The translations under genes and the position numbers were made by a program. A model generated the notes under the pieces. That model did not search any database. It had not been told where the DNA came from and worked only from the letters and a program-made list of their open reading frames with translations. A DNA stretch of 64,000 bases from Rhodococcus jostii NBRC 16295 (GTDB lineage: Bacteria; Actinomycetota; Actinomycetes; Mycobacteriales; Mycobacteriaceae). How positions within the stretch are numbered: position 1 is the stretch's first letter; the number at the start of each line of letters is the position of its first letter. Positions 34,901-43,772 of the stretch are shown here, piece by piece. The stretch spans positions 62,001 through 126,000 of the forward strand of contig NZ_BCWY01000018.1 of NCBI RefSeq assembly GCF_001894825.1, in the 5' to 3' direction.

Positions 34901-36085
34901 CGTGCGGCCGACGGTGCGACCGCGACCCCGGCCGCGCCGGCCCGGCCCGCGGCGAAGAAGGCGGCGACGTTCACGCGCAAGACGCCGTTGGTCACCCGGT
35001 TGACGAGGAACATTCCGCTCAGCGCGGCCGGATCGTCGAAGGACGTGCGGCAGTTCGGCTTCGAGGTGAGCGATCCGGAGTTCTCCTACGAGGCCGGCGA
35101 CGCGCTCGGTGTCTGGCCCACCAACAGCGACGCCGTCGTCGACGAATGGCTGAAGGTCACCCGCTCGATCCCGGACACGCCCGTCACGTTGCCGGACCTG
35201 CCCGAGATGACGCTGCGGGAGGCGCTGCGGACGAAGCTCGAGATCACCAAGGTGACCCCCGAACTGCTGCGGTTCGTGCAGAGCCGCACCCAGGACACCG
35301 AATTGGCGCGGCTGCTGCGCCCGCAGAACAAGATCGCGCTCCAGCAGTGGCTGTGGGGGCGGCAGTCGATGGATGTGCTGGCGCAGTACGCGGTCGATGC
35401 CGACGCCGACGAGTGGCTGGGCGTCCTCAAACGCCTCCAGCCGCGGCTGTACTCGATCTCGTCGAGTCCCAAGGTCGACCCCGGTGAGGTGCAGCTGACC
35501 GTCTCCGCGGTGCGCTACAACCACGAGGGCAAGAACCGCTCCGGGGTGTGCTCCACGTTCCTCGCCGATCACTGCGACGACGCCGACGTGCCGATCTTCG
35601 TGCAGAAGTCGGCGCACTTCCGTCCCCCGCAGGCCGCCGACGCACCGATGATCATGGTCGGACCCGGCACCGGCATCGCGCCGTTCCGCGGATTCCTGCA
35701 CGAGCGTAGGGAATTGGGTCACACGGGCAAGAACTGGATGTTCTTCGGCGAGCAGCACGAGGCAACCGACTTCTACTACCGCGAGGAGATGGAAGCTATG
35801 CACCGCGACGGATTTCTCACCCACCTCGATGCAGCGTTCTCCCGGGACCAGCGGCAGAAGATCTACGTGCAGGACCGCATACGCGAACACGGCGCCAAGC
35901 TGTGGGGCTGGATGCAGGAGGGTGCCTCCCTGTACGTGTGCGGCGACGCCAGCCGGATGGCCAAGGACGTCGACGAGACGGTCCGCGAAGTCGTCCGCAC
36001 CCACGGGCGTCTGGACGAAGAGGACACCGAGCTGTACATGAAGCAGCTTTCCACCGACAAACGCTACGTGCGGGACGTGTACTGA
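31949..36085 (+). CDS. Self-sufficient assimilatory nitrate reductase: molybdopterin oxidoreductase fused to CysJ/P450-reductase-like flavoprotein
   Basis: The 1378-residue protein joins catalytic and electron-supply parts. Residues 15-56 carry the [4Fe-4S] ligands C15, C18, C22 and C56. The Mo-bis-MGD domain (about 60-560) has the Mo-ligand cysteine in [10 protein letters not shown], typical of NapA/NarB/NasA nitrate reductases, and the dinucleotide-binding domain follows (to about 720). A linker leads to a flavodoxin domain (about 839-980, [12 protein letters not shown]), an FAD domain ([11 protein letters not shown]) and an NADPH domain ([15 protein letters not shown], near 1234). Electrons would flow NADPH-FAD-FMN-FeS-Mo to nitrate. 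No nitrite reductase or transporter is adjacent. Confidence 0.92.
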   Translation: MQQQKAGTSTVKTACSYCGVGCGMVLEVGIDPETNARRVLKASGDKDHPTNFGRLCTKGATSAEMLVAGGRMETGYVRDERGEAPTSVDVAAAISETARRLKQQLDEHGPDALSFYVSGQMSIEAQYLITKLAKGFVGTNQIESNSRLCMASAGTGYKQSLGADGPPGSYQDFDQADVFFVIGANMADCHPILFLRMMDRVKAGAKLIVVDPRRNATADKANLFMQIAPGTDLALLNGLLHLLVTNGHTDPEFIAEFTEGWEVMPEFLEEYTPEKVAEITGIPESDIRQAAQWIGEAGNWMSCWTMGLNQSTHGTWNTNAICNLHLATGTICRPGSGPFSLTGQPNAMGGREMGYMGPGLPGQRSVLAADDRAFIEDLWELPEGSIRTEVGTGTVDMFERMVAGEIKACWIICTNPVATVANRRTVIEGLEAAELVITQDVFLDTETNGYADILLPGALWAESDSVMINSERNLTLLQQAVDPVGQALPDWQIIARVAAEMGYADAFTYESSEDVFEEIKRTWNPKTGYDLRGVTYDRLRETPVQWPSPPGDRTDRNPIRYVNDGVSQNLLSAPDGSLPRLAFATASGKAAFFARPHMLPAEMPDDDYPFVLNTGRLQHQWHTMTKTGKVAKLNKLNSGPFVEINPADAQKLSIADGDKVEVASRRGRAVLPAVVSDRVLPGGCFAPFHWNDSFGEYLSINAVTNDAVDPTSFQPEFKACAVSLTRVAPVSAPEVPESGGALTLAQGSPAAEMSRILGLDDSASPSFDEHERMYLAGLLAGLQSTELQGVPVLPRTAPISGSKRVWLDGLMAGLFSRSEVPDGTSAPDGSPANAESVQHPVVVVWASQTGNAEEFAAECAGQLEAAGHGTRLVSMDDYDVAGLADVRDLLIITSTFGDGDAPDNGSSFWSALSSDEAPRLSQTRYAVLAFGDSNYDDFCGHGKRLDARLEQLEAKRLTERVDCEPDYEDQAREWLTQVQNLVRERAADGATATPAAPARPAAKKAATFTRKTPLVTRLTRNIPLSAAGSSKDVRQFGFEVSDPEFSYEAGDALGVWPTNSDAVVDEWLKVTRSIPDTPVTLPDLPEMTLREALRTKLEITKVTPELLRFVQSRTQDTELARLLRPQNKIALQQWLWGRQSMDVLAQYAVDADADEWLGVLKRLQPRLYSISSSPKVDPGEVQLTVSAVRYNHEGKNRSGVCSTFLADHCDDADVPIFVQKSAHFRPPQAADAPMIMVGPGTGIAPFRGFLHERRELGHTGKNWMFFGEQHEATDFYYREEMEAMHRDGFLTHLDAAFSRDQRQKIYVQDRIREHGAKLWGWMQEGASLYVCGDASRMAKDVDETVREVVRTHGRLDEEDTELYMKQLSTDKRYVRDVY

Positions 36086-36108
36086 TCCGCATTTGCGGAA
36101 ACCTGCTC

Positions 36109-36143
36109 TTGATCGGTCCGTATTTGCCGACATAGTATGTCGG
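36109..36143 (+). promoter_or_regulatory. Promoter with 17-bp palindromic operator before the molybdate operon
   Basis: CCGACATA-G-TATGTCGG (36127-36143) is a perfect 8-1-8 palindrome. It overlaps a possible -10 element TAGTAT (36133-36138) that is 18 bp from TTGATC (36109-36114), and ends 2 bp before the ATG at 36146. That geometry suggests a leaderless transcript and a repressor that blocks the polymerase. Upstream, TCCGCATTTGC (about 36085-36095) and TCCGTATTTGC (about 36117-36127) are near-identical direct repeats. The HTH-TOBE protein encoded in the operon is the obvious candidate ligand-sensing repressor. Confidence 0.6.
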
Positions 36144-36145
36144 TC

Positions 36146-36685
36146 ATGACGCATGTGCGGCGCTTTGCGCTGCTTCTCGCCGCAGGTGCGGTTGTCGCCC
36201 TGTCCGGATGCTCCACGCCCACCGCGGACAGCACGGCGCCGACCACCAGCGCGCCCGCCGCCGCGTCCGACGGGGTTCGAGTCGCCGGAGCCGTCGACCA
36301 CCCGCTGGAACTGACGGATGCGGCGCTGCGGGGCTATGCGCCTCACACCGAGAGCGTCGAATTCGACAGCAGCAAGGGACCTCAGGCGCACACCTATGTC
36401 GGCGCACTGCTGTCCGACGTGGTGGACAGCGCCGATCCTCGTGAAGCCGAATCGAAGAATCCGCTCCTTCGCCTGGTCGTGAGGGCGGCAGCGTCCGACG
36501 GGTACGTCGCCGTCGTGTCGTTCGGCGAGTTCTCCCCCGACTTCGCCGCGACACCCGTCCTCGTCGCATACGAGGAGGACGGACAACCACTGGACCAACC
36601 CCGGCTCGTCGTTCCCGGTGACAGGAAGGGCGGCCGCTACGTGTCGGACCTGACCGACCTGACCGTTGTCGACGCCGGTGCCTAG
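36146..36685 (+). CDS. Lipoprotein with a sulfite-oxidase-type molybdopterin-binding fold fragment
   Basis: The 179-residue protein has a lipoprotein signal (LLLAAGAVVALSGC) and a domain resembling the molybdopterin-binding fold of the SUOX/YedY family (GAVDHPLELTDAAL, then TYVGALLSDVV and the GxYVSDLTDL end). The cofactor-ligating cysteine seen in active SUOX proteins is not visible. ATG 36146 is chosen over 36137 because the palindromic operator covers the latter. It is the first gene of the operon with the HTH-TOBE regulator and modABC, so a role in molybdenum capture or cofactor chemistry outside the membrane is inferred. Confidence 0.78.
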   Translation: MTHVRRFALLLAAGAVVALSGCSTPTADSTAPTTSAPAAASDGVRVAGAVDHPLELTDAALRGYAPHTESVEFDSSKGPQAHTYVGALLSDVVDSADPREAESKNPLLRLVVRAAASDGYVAVVSFGEFSPDFAATPVLVAYEEDGQPLDQPRLVVPGDRKGGRYVSDLTDLTVVDAGA

Positions 36686-36694
36686 GATCTCGGC

Positions 36695-37099
36695 GTGACG
36701 AGTATTCGGATACGCCAGGCCGCGGAACTGCTCGGAGTCAGCGACGACACGGTCCGGCGGTGGATCGACAACGGCAGCCTCGCCGCGGAGAAGGACGAGT
36801 CGGGCCGCAAGGTGATCGACGGCGTCGCGCTTGCCGAGTTCGCACGCGCCAACGCGGCCAAGTCCCCGGACCTGCTCGGGTCGGAGTCCTCGGCGCGCAA
36901 CCGGTTCACCGGCATCGTCACGGCGGTCGTGATGGACAAGGTGATGGCCCAGGTCGAGATGCAGTGCGGGCCCTTCCGCATCGTGTCGCTCATGAGCAGT
37001 GAAGCCGTCCGCGACCTGGGGCTCGAGCCCGGCAAGGTCGCGGTAGCCGTCGTCAAGTCGACCACGGTGATCGTCGAAACACCTGGAGGAGATTCATGA
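36695..37099 (+). CDS. HTH-TOBE molybdate-responsive regulator/binding protein
   Basis: The 134-residue protein combines an N-terminal MerR/excisionase-like helix-turn-helix ([21 protein letters not shown], residues about 6-26) with one C-terminal TOBE (Mop) domain from about residue 65 ([23 protein letters not shown]) that in relatives binds molybdate or tungstate. GTG 36695 is 9 bp after the lipoprotein stop, and its own stop overlaps modA. The domain pair suggests sensing of molybdate and control of the operon through the palindrome at 36127-36143. This differs from ModE, which has a different HTH and two TOBE units. Confidence 0.85.
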   Translation: MTSIRIRQAAELLGVSDDTVRRWIDNGSLAAEKDESGRKVIDGVALAEFARANAAKSPDLLGSESSARNRFTGIVTAVVMDKVMAQVEMQCGPFRIVSLMSSEAVRDLGLEPGKVAVAVVKSTTVIVETPGGDS

Positions 37100-37905
37100 A
37101 GATGTCCTGGCGCAGGGGCGCGACCGGAGTGGCCGCGGCCGCACTCGGTCTCGCCCTGATCACCGGTTGCGGTTCGAACGACGACAACTCCGAGTCCGGC
37201 TCCGCGGAGTCCACGTCGGCATCCGCGGAGGGCGGCGACATCACGGTGTTCGCCGCGGCGTCGCTGAAGAACACCTTCACCGAACTCGGCGGGATGTACC
37301 AGACCGCGCACCCCGGATCCCACGTGGAGTTCAGCTTCGCGGGTTCCTCCGACCTCGCCGCGCAACTCGACCAGGGTGCCACGGCCGACGTGTTCGCGTC
37401 CGCCGACACGAACAACATGACGAAGGTGGTCGACGCCGGCCTCGTCGCGGGCAGTCCCGTGGACTTCGCCACCAACACGCTGACCATCGTGACAGCACCC
37501 GGAAACCCCAAGGGCATCGCCTCTTTCGCGGATCTGAACCGCGAGGGAACGCTGGTGGTCACGTGCGCCCCGCAGGTTCCGTGTGGTTCTGCGACGCAGA
37601 AGGTCGAGACCGCAACGGGTGTCGACCTCACCCCCGTCAGCGAGGAGTCGTCGGTCACCGACGTACTGAACAAGGTGACGGCCGGTCAGGCCGACGCCGG
37701 ACTCGTGTACGTCACCGATGCGGCTGGCGCGGGCGACAAGGTGACGGCCGTGGCGTTCCCGGAGGCCGCACAGGCCGTGAACACGTATCCGATTGCCGCG
37801 CTGTCCGCCTCGAAGAATCCGGAAGCGGCGCAGGGCTTCATCGACCTCGTCACCGGACCCGAAGGTCAGGCAGTGCTGGCGAAGGCAGGATTCGCCCAGC
37901 CGTGA
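37096..37905 (+). CDS. modA: Molybdate ABC transporter substrate-binding lipoprotein
   Basis: The 269-residue lipoprotein captures molybdate for import. The lipobox is ITGC near residue 22, followed by a Ser/Glu-rich linker and the ModA fold: [26 protein letters not shown] (anion-contact serines), and the conserved C-terminal domain. Its ATG (37096) overlaps the HTH-TOBE stop, and modB starts within its stop (GTGA), so translation of the operon is coupled. Confidence 0.94.
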   Translation: MKMSWRRGATGVAAAALGLALITGCGSNDDNSESGSAESTSASAEGGDITVFAAASLKNTFTELGGMYQTAHPGSHVEFSFAGSSDLAAQLDQGATADVFASADTNNMTKVVDAGLVAGSPVDFATNTLTIVTAPGNPKGIASFADLNREGTLVVTCAPQVPCGSATQKVETATGVDLTPVSEESSVTDVLNKVTAGQADAGLVYVTDAAGAGDKVTAVAFPEAAQAVNTYPIAALSASKNPEAAQGFIDLVTGPEGQAVLAKAGFAQP

Positions 37906-38708
37906 TCCGAGCGGCGCGCGTCAGAGTTCCGTCCGGCCTGCCGGGCTGGATCTTCGTGCCGGCAGCGCTGGGCGGCCTGTTCGTCGTCCTGCCGCTGTTC
38001 GCGATGCTGGCGAGCGTCGACTGGTCGCGCTTCTTCGAACTGGTCACGTCGGAATCCTCACTCGCGGCGCTGGAACTGAGTCTGCGCACCGCCGCCGCGA
38101 GTACCGCACTGTGCATCCTGCTGGGTGTTCCCATGGCAGTAGTACTGTCCCGCAGTAGTTTTCGTGGCCTGAACGTGTTGCGGTCGCTGGTGCTACTGCC
38201 GTTGGTGCTCCCGCCGGTGGTCGGGGGTATCGCCCTGCTCTACACGTTCGGCCGGAGGGGTCTCATCGGGCAGCACCTCGAGGTCGCGGGCATCCACATC
38301 GCCTTCACCACCACGGCCGTGGTGCTCGCACAGACGTTCGTCGCGCTGCCGTTCCTGGTGGTGAGCCTCGAGGGGGCGCTGCGGACCGCGGGCCGGCGGT
38401 ACGAGCACGTCGCCGCGACACTCGGTGCGAGTCCCACCACCGTGTTCCGGCGGGTGACGCTTCCGCTGGTGCTGCCCGGACTCGTGTCCGGCGCGGTGCT
38501 GGCGTTCGCCCGGGCGCTCGGCGAGTTCGGGGCCACGCTGACGTTCGCGGGCAGTCTGCAGGGCGTCACGCGGACCCTGCCGCTCGAGATCTACCTGCAG
38601 CGCGAGACCGATGCCGATGCGGCCGTGGCGCTGTCGCTGGTGCTCGTCGTGGTCGCCGTCGTCATCGTGGTGGGTTCGCGGGGCTGGGCGTCGAGGGCCG
38701 CGCTGTGA
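37902..38708 (+). CDS. modB: Molybdate ABC transporter permease
   Basis: The 268-residue membrane protein forms the channel of the molybdate importer. It has five to six hydrophobic spans, the EAA loop ([21 protein letters not shown]) that docks on ModC, and [13 protein letters not shown] near the end, a signature of ModB. GTG 37902 overlaps the modA stop, and its end overlaps modC by 4 bp (GTGA). Confidence 0.93.
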   Translation: MIRAARVRVPSGLPGWIFVPAALGGLFVVLPLFAMLASVDWSRFFELVTSESSLAALELSLRTAAASTALCILLGVPMAVVLSRSSFRGLNVLRSLVLLPLVLPPVVGGIALLYTFGRRGLIGQHLEVAGIHIAFTTTAVVLAQTFVALPFLVVSLEGALRTAGRRYEHVAATLGASPTTVFRRVTLPLVLPGLVSGAVLAFARALGEFGATLTFAGSLQGVTRTLPLEIYLQRETDADAAVALSLVLVVVAVVIVVGSRGWASRAAL

Positions 38709-39784
38709 CCGGCCTGAGCGTCGAGGCGAGGGTCGATGCCCGCGGCGTCGAGGTGGGATTCGACCTAGCCGAGGGTGAGGTGCTGGCCGTCCTCGGACCG
38801 AACGGCGCCGGCAAGTCGACGGCGCTCTCAGTGGTGGCGGGATTGGTGCGCCCCGACGCCGGACGGGTCGAACTGAACGGGCGGGTGCTCACCGACACCG
38901 ACCGCGGCATCGCGCTGCCGCCGCACCGGCGCGGCATCGCGTTGCTCGCGCAGCAGGCGCTGTTGTTCCCGCACCTGACGGTGGCCGCCAATGTGGCGTT
39001 CGCGCCGCGCAGTTCCGGTCGCGGACGCCGGGAAGCGCGGGCGATCGCCGAGAAGTGGCTCGACGCGGTCGACGCGACCCAGTTCGCCGACCGTCGTCCG
39101 CACGAGTTGTCCGGTGGGCAGTCGCAGCGGGTCGCGGTCGCTCGCGCACTCGCCGCGGAACCGCAGGCACTCCTGCTCGACGAACCCATGTCGGCCCTCG
39201 ACGTGGCCGCGGCCCCTGCCCTGCGGGTGCTGCTCAGGCAGGTGCTGCGGGACGGCGACCGGACCGCGGTCGTGGTCACCCACGACGTCCTCGACGCACT
39301 GGCCTTGGCCGACCGGGTGATCGTCGTCGAGGGCGGTCAAGTCGTCGAATCCGGTTCGGTGCGAGACGTGTTGACGCGTCCGCGCAGCGCATTCGCCGCG
39401 CGGATCGCCGGACTCAACCTCGTACCCGTGTTCGGTGCACAGGACGGCTTCGAGACCGAGACCGGCGTCCGGATGCACGGCCTGCCCGACGCCGACTTCG
39501 TGCCGGGCGCCCCGGCGGTCGCGGTGTTCGCACCGCACTCGGTGGCCGTCCACCGCCGGTCGCCGGAAGGTAGTCCCCGCAACGTCTTCCAGGTCTCGAT
39601 CTCCGAGATCGAGGTGCGGGGGCCGACGGTCCGGGTGCGCGCGGCCGAGGCGGGCGGCAGGCTCGAACTGAGCGCGGACGTGACAGCGGCGTCCGTCGCA
39701 GAACTCGATCTCGTGCCTGGCCTGGACGTGTTCTTCGTCGTCAAGGCCACCGAGGTCGCCCTCCACGCCGTGCGTACTTGTTAA
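38705..39784 (+). CDS. modC: Molybdate ABC transporter ATP-binding protein
   Basis: The 359-residue ATPase powers ModB. Walker A is GPNGAGKST (about residue 32), the signature [10 protein letters not shown], and Walker [12 protein letters not shown]. The C-terminal third (about 235-355) carries a TOBE-type regulatory region ([20 protein letters not shown]). Its stop codon lies within the palindrome at 39781-39798, a likely transcript end against the convergent DUF4185 gene. Confidence 0.93.
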   Translation: MTGLSVEARVDARGVEVGFDLAEGEVLAVLGPNGAGKSTALSVVAGLVRPDAGRVELNGRVLTDTDRGIALPPHRRGIALLAQQALLFPHLTVAANVAFAPRSSGRGRREARAIAEKWLDAVDATQFADRRPHELSGGQSQRVAVARALAAEPQALLLDEPMSALDVAAAPALRVLLRQVLRDGDRTAVVVTHDVLDALALADRVIVVEGGQVVESGSVRDVLTRPRSAFAARIAGLNLVPVFGAQDGFETETGVRMHGLPDADFVPGAPAVAVFAPHSVAVHRRSPEGSPRNVFQVSISEIEVRGPTVRVRAAEAGGRLELSADVTAASVAELDLVPGLDVFFVVKATEVALHAVRTC

Positions 39785-39798
39785 CCGCCCGCGGTTAA
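39781..39798. terminator. TTAACCGC-CC-GCGGTTAA palindrome between convergent genes
   Basis: A perfect 8-bp inverted repeat with a 2-base centre includes the modC stop codon and lies 8 bp before the DUF4185 stop. Placed between convergent ends, it may act as a bidirectional terminator. Confidence 0.5.
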
Positions 39799-39805
39799 TA
39801 AGTAC

Positions 39806-41470
39806 TCACGGGTGCAGGGACGCGTGCATCAGGTAGACGTTGTAGCTGTCCCACTCCGAGATCGTGAAATACAGATCCTGGTCCGTCGACCACGGATGGA
39901 TGAAGCCGCCGTACGCCTTCGGGTAGTCGGCCGTGTCGACGAGAGTCGCGTCCTCCGACCACACACCCTGTGGACTCGACGACTGCCGCAGGACGATCGA
40001 ACCGCCGACGGGCTCGAGGTAGCTCATCTGCCACTTGTCCGCGGCCTGGTCGTAGCGCACCGACAACTCGCTGGCGACACCGCCGACGATGGGGGTCGCG
40101 AGGTGCCGGGATACCGGGGTCCACGTGCCGTCCGACCAGTACTGGTACGACGTGGTGTTGAGCACCTGGTCGACGGGGACGCGGGCCAGGCCGATGGTGC
40201 CGATCCTGCCGTTGGGGGTGCCGAACATGTACACGTAGTCACCCTGCGGCACCATCGCCGACACCTGGAACCGGGCGCCGAAGATGTTGTCCCACTTGGC
40301 GTGCTGGTCCTTGGTCCAGGTCTGCCCGTTGTCGTCGGAGTAGGCGATGCCACCGTAGTTCGTGTACCACATGCCGGGGATCATGCTCCAGCGCTTCACC
40401 GACATGTAGCTGAGGTACTGACGGTCACCGATCGCGAACCCCGACGTCGGGATGGTGGTCGTCTCGAAGTTGTTGATGTGCCTGCTGTCGATGATCTCGG
40501 CGGCGTGGCACCGGCTGTCCTGGACCATGCTGTCGATGGTCATGCCGTCGGACAGGTCGGTGTCGGTGCTGTGGCCGAGAACGTTGCTCCGCCAGTCCTC
40601 GCCGAACGCACCCGGCGGGGCCCAGTCCTTGCCGAACGTGTCACCGAACGCGACTGCCACCTCGCCGGGCTTCGTCTCCCACGTGATACCGAGGTCGGTG
40701 CCGTCCACCTGCCAGCGCTTGTCGGTGCGGTTCTCCGACCCGTGTCCCGTCAACTGCGACACCAGCCGGACGTCGCCGACGCGGGGCTTTTCCATCGACG
40801 CGGTGAGGGAACCGCGCTCGGCCGGATTGACCTCGACCGGGGGCGCGGGCTGCGGTTCGGGCCCGGGACCGCCGGGTATGGGAATCGGAATGGTCTCGGG
40901 CCGCGGATCGATCGAGATCTTCGGGATGGGCAGCGCACTCGAGCCTGCCGAACCCGACGAGCCTGCCGAACCCGAAGACCCTGCCGAACCCGAAGACCCT
41001 GACGAGCCCGCAGACCCTGCCGAACCCGAAGACCCTGACGAGCCCGCAGAACCGGTGGATCCCGGCTCGGCCTCGGGCTCGTCGACCTCGTCGGTGAGGT
41101 CGGGGCACGGATCCGAGCACGGGTCGGCGGGAAGGTCCTGGGCGACGCGGGTCTGCTCGACGCGAGGTCCGGGAACGGGGACGGGCACGAAGTCGGGGTA
41201 CGGGATCGGGATGCTCACCGTCGGCGGGACCGGCGGCAGCAGTGGACCGGCCGGGCCTGGAGGCTCCTTAGCCGGGTTGTATCCGGTCTCGTCGCAGGCG
41301 TTCACCGGCAGCCAGGGCGTGGTGTCGGCTGCCGCCGGGGCGGCGGTGAAGCCGATCGTCGCGGCCACGACGGCGGCGACGCACAGCGGCACTCCAGCCA
41401 CAGACCATGACTTCTCGACCACGGGACCCCTCCACATCGGTGGTCGGAGTGATGGTGGACCGACCTGCAT
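39806..41470 (-). CDS. Secreted DUF4185 protein with a Ser/Gly/Ala repeat region
   Basis: The 554-residue protein has a signal peptide (VAAVVAATIGFTAAPAAAD) that would release the mature chain outside. A Pro-rich stretch (about 60-105) and a low-complexity SGSAGS region (about 135-180) act as linkers. The C-terminal 330 residues (from about 215, ASMEKPRVGDVRLVSQLTG) form the DUF4185 domain, a beta-propeller-like fold related to glycoside hydrolases in which EVAVAFGDTFG and repeated SDDNGQTW/YADYP-type strands are visible. Some members bind or cleave arabinan-type cell-wall polysaccharide. No function can be fixed here. ATG 41437 and GTG 41425 are later alternative starts. Confidence 0.84.
   Translation of the reverse strand: MQVGPPSLRPPMWRGPVVEKSWSVAGVPLCVAAVVAATIGFTAAPAAADTTPWLPVNACDETGYNPAKEPPGPAGPLLPPVPPTVSIPIPYPDFVPVPVPGPRVEQTRVAQDLPADPCSDPCPDLTDEVDEPEAEPGSTGSAGSSGSSGSAGSAGSSGSSGSAGSSGSAGSSGSAGSSALPIPKISIDPRPETIPIPIPGGPGPEPQPAPPVEVNPAERGSLTASMEKPRVGDVRLVSQLTGHGSENRTDKRWQVDGTDLGITWETKPGEVAVAFGDTFGKDWAPPGAFGEDWRSNVLGHSTDTDLSDGMTIDSMVQDSRCHAAEIIDSRHINNFETTTIPTSGFAIGDRQYLSYMSVKRWSMIPGMWYTNYGGIAYSDDNGQTWTKDQHAKWDNIFGARFQVSAMVPQGDYVYMFGTPNGRIGTIGLARVPVDQVLNTTSYQYWSDGTWTPVSRHLATPIVGGVASELSVRYDQAADKWQMSYLEPVGGSIVLRQSSSPQGVWSEDATLVDTADYPKAYGGFIHPWSTDQDLYFTISEWDSYNVYLMHASLHP
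40941..41052. repeat. Degenerate tandem repeats encoding Ser-Gly-Ala linker
   Basis: Units such as CCTGCCGAACCCGA and GACCCTGACGAGCCCG recur six to eight times over about 110 bp inside the DUF4185 gene. They encode a flexible Ser/Gly/Ala stretch on the minus strand. Such repeats vary in copy number between strains by slippage and should not be read as a CRISPR. Confidence 0.75.
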
Positions 41471-41630
41471 GCTCGGGTTGAAGATAACACCCGGGGACGG
41501 TGCTCTCAGTGAACGTGCCCGGCCCGTCCGGTCGCGGTCCGGTCACAGTGCGGTCTCACGGTCGCAGAGGAATTCGAGAATTTTCGGCTCCGGTGGAACC
41601 GGATTCGGCCGCGGTGCGTCCTACCTTCAT

Positions 41631-42047
41631 ATGGATCCTCTCGAGTATTCGTTCGGAACCGGCGCCGACGCTCCGACGGCGTGGACGTCGCCCGCCGATC
41701 TCGACCTGGGAGCGTCCGGCGACGTCGACGCGGTGCGCCTGGACTTCGACGGCGACGGCCTCCTGGACGACGCGATGTGGGATTCGGACGGTGACGGTGT
41801 GGCCGATCGTTCGGTGCTCGACTACGACGCCGACGGTGAGGCGCGCTATTTCACCGATCCGTCCGGGTGTGGAATCTGGGATGTCGAGATGACGATGGCG
41901 GAGCCACCGGTGATCGCGGCGGTGCACACGTGGCGCCCCGATCCGATGATCGGCACCGCCGGGACCATTGACGTCAGGGCCGAAGCCGGGCAAGGTGGGT
42001 TGGGTTTTCAAACTAACCGAGTGTTCGACGAGGAGAACGCGCCATGA
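41631..42047 (+). CDS. Small protein with Asp/Gly-rich calcium-loop-like repeats (DUF6802-like)
   Basis: The 138-residue protein carries DFDGDGLLDDAMWDSDGDGV and LDYDADGEA, a run of DxDGDG loops like those that hold calcium in thrombospondin type-3 or EF-hand-like repeats. There is no signal peptide with the chosen ATG 41631, which lies behind an ATG-free stretch and gives a compact product; an upstream in-frame reading runs antisense to the DUF4185 gene and is not credible. Its stop overlaps the thioesterase start (ATGA), so they are coupled. Related actinobacterial proteins are uncharacterised. Confidence 0.7.
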   Translation: MDPLEYSFGTGADAPTAWTSPADLDLGASGDVDAVRLDFDGDGLLDDAMWDSDGDGVADRSVLDYDADGEARYFTDPSGCGIWDVEMTMAEPPVIAAVHTWRPDPMIGTAGTIDVRAEAGQGGLGFQTNRVFDEENAP

Positions 42048-42454
42048 CTGATCTGACCCGAGCGGCGGCAAGCGCCTTCGTCGCCGCTGCCGGACTGGAA
42101 CTCGACGAGGTGTCGGGCACGAAGGTGGTCGGCCACATCGACCTGTCCGCCGACCACCACACACCGTGGGGTGTGGTGCACGGCGGCGTGTACACGACGG
42201 CGGTCGAGTCGGCCGCGAGCATCGGCGCGAGCACGGCGGTCGCCGACCGCGGTCAGTTTGCGGTGGGAGTGCACAACGGCACCGACTTCCTGCGGGCCCG
42301 CACCGAGGGCCGGGTCGACGTGGTCGCGGTGCCCCTCCAGCAGGGTCGGGTGCAGCAGCTGTGGTCGGTGGTGATCACTGCGGCCGACACCGGCAAGGAA
42401 GTGGCGCGTGGCCAGGTCCGCCTGCAGAACGTTCCGCTGCCGGATGCGAAATAG
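42044..42454 (+). CDS. PaaI-family hotdog thioesterase
   Basis: The 136-residue protein has a single hotdog fold: central helix and strand region HHTPWGVVHGGVYTTAVESAAS (residues about 43-64), where the G-rich HGG segment and following glutamate form the active site in PaaI-type acyl-CoA thioesterases. It would hydrolyse an aryl- or acyl-CoA in the cytoplasm. It is translationally coupled to the Asp/Gly-repeat gene and convergent with the MFS gene 9 bp away. Confidence 0.9.
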   Translation: MTDLTRAAASAFVAAAGLELDEVSGTKVVGHIDLSADHHTPWGVVHGGVYTTAVESAASIGASTAVADRGQFAVGVHNGTDFLRARTEGRVDVVAVPLQQGRVQQLWSVVITAADTGKEVARGQVRLQNVPLPDAK

Positions 42455-42463
42455 TCCGGGTTC

Positions 42464-43762
42464 TCAGGCAGGTCGGCGTCGGGAGTTGAGCAGGACGCCG
42501 GCCAGCCCGAGACCGTAGACCGCGCCGCCGGTGAGCACCAGCCCGAGTGACCGGCCGTCGGGGGCGATCACGAGGGACGCCGCGGCGATGGACGCAATGA
42601 AGGCCACGTTGAACACCGTGTCCTGCAGCGCGAACACTTGGCCCCGGCGATCGTCCTCGATCTCGATCTGCATTGCCGCGTCGCCGCTGAGTTTGATGGA
42701 CTGCCCAGCGAATCCGAGGAGCAGCGCGCCGCACAGCAGCGACACCTGGGTGAGCGTGGCGACGAGCGTGCACTGCACGACGAGTGCGAGGATCAGGCCG
42801 CCGAGGATGGTGCGGGACCGTCCGATCCGCGGGATCAGGAACGGCGTCGAGATCGCCGCCATCAGCATGCCCGCGGCGGTGGCTCCGACAGCGACGCCGA
42901 AGCCGGCCAGACCGCCCGGCAGTGCGCTGACGGTGGCGGTGTCGCGTAGCACCAGAACCATGATCAGCGTGTTGACGCCGAAAACGATGCGGTGCGTTCC
43001 TATCCCGATCATCGCGGTCGTGACACCGGGCGAATGCCACACGGCGACCGTCCCGTTCCGCAGTCCGGCGGCGACGGCGCGGACCGCACCGTATTCGGGT
43101 TTCTCGTCGGCATGCGGACCGAGGAGCCGGTGGTGGAACCGCGACGCCGCGAACGCCGCCACCGCGGAACCACAGGCGGAAGTGGCCACGGCGATTCCGG
43201 AACCGCGGTCGCCGGCGCCCACGAAGGAGATGATGGCGACGGACGTCGCGGCCCCGAGTGCGGCGACGACGGATCCGGTGGTGGCGAGCACCGAATTGGT
43301 GGCCACCAGCCAGGACCGGTGCACCACCCGCGGCAGTGCGGCCGAGACTCCCGCGAGCACGAAGCGGCTCACGCCGATGGCGGCGAGGGCGAGCAGGAGG
43401 AGCGCCGACTCACCGGTCCCGATCGCCAGCAGCAGGGCGGTCACCAGAATGAGCAGTCCGCGCAGCACATTCGCCCACAGCAGCACGGTGCGGCGGTCCC
43501 AGCGGTCGAGGAGCGCGCCGGCGTAGGGGCCGATCACCGAGTACGGGAGCAGCAGTACCGCGAAACCGGCGGCGATCGCGAGGGGATCCGTCTCTCGTTC
43601 CGGGTTGAACAGGATCGCGCCGCCGAGCGCGGCCTGGAACATGCCGTCGCCCAGCTGGCTGGCGAACCGGACCGTCGCGAGACGGGCCAGCCCGGGTGAC
43701 CGCCGGAGGGTGTACGCCGTTCTGCGCCACGCCTCGCGCCGGTCCCCGAGCTGTTTCGCCAT
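42464..43762 (-). CDS. MFS transporter
   Basis: The 432-residue membrane protein has 12 hydrophobic segments and the MFS loop motif GPYAGALLDRWDRRTVLLWAN near residues 75-95, as in the enterobactin-exporter/macrolide efflux (MefA) type. Probably exports a small molecule by proton antiport. It is the downstream neighbour of the epimerase-like gene on the same strand, with 10 bp between, so the two are likely one transcript controlled by the TetR upstream. Confidence 0.88.
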   Translation of the reverse strand: MAKQLGDRREAWRRTAYTLRRSPGLARLATVRFASQLGDGMFQAALGGAILFNPERETDPLAIAAGFAVLLLPYSVIGPYAGALLDRWDRRTVLLWANVLRGLLILVTALLLAIGTGESALLLLALAAIGVSRFVLAGVSAALPRVVHRSWLVATNSVLATTGSVVAALGAATSVAIISFVGAGDRGSGIAVATSACGSAVAAFAASRFHHRLLGPHADEKPEYGAVRAVAAGLRNGTVAVWHSPGVTTAMIGIGTHRIVFGVNTLIMVLVLRDTATVSALPGGLAGFGVAVGATAAGMLMAAISTPFLIPRIGRSRTILGGLILALVVQCTLVATLTQVSLLCGALLLGFAGQSIKLSGDAAMQIEIEDDRRGQVFALQDTVFNVAFIASIAAASLVIAPDGRSLGLVLTGGAVYGLGLAGVLLNSRRRPA

Positions 43763-43772
43763 TCACAGGACC

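Noticed and set aside
40941-41052. Repeats that could be mistaken for a CRISPR or small satellite
   Set aside because: They lie in frame within a coding gene, are imperfect, have no spacers and encode a Ser/Gly/Ala linker.
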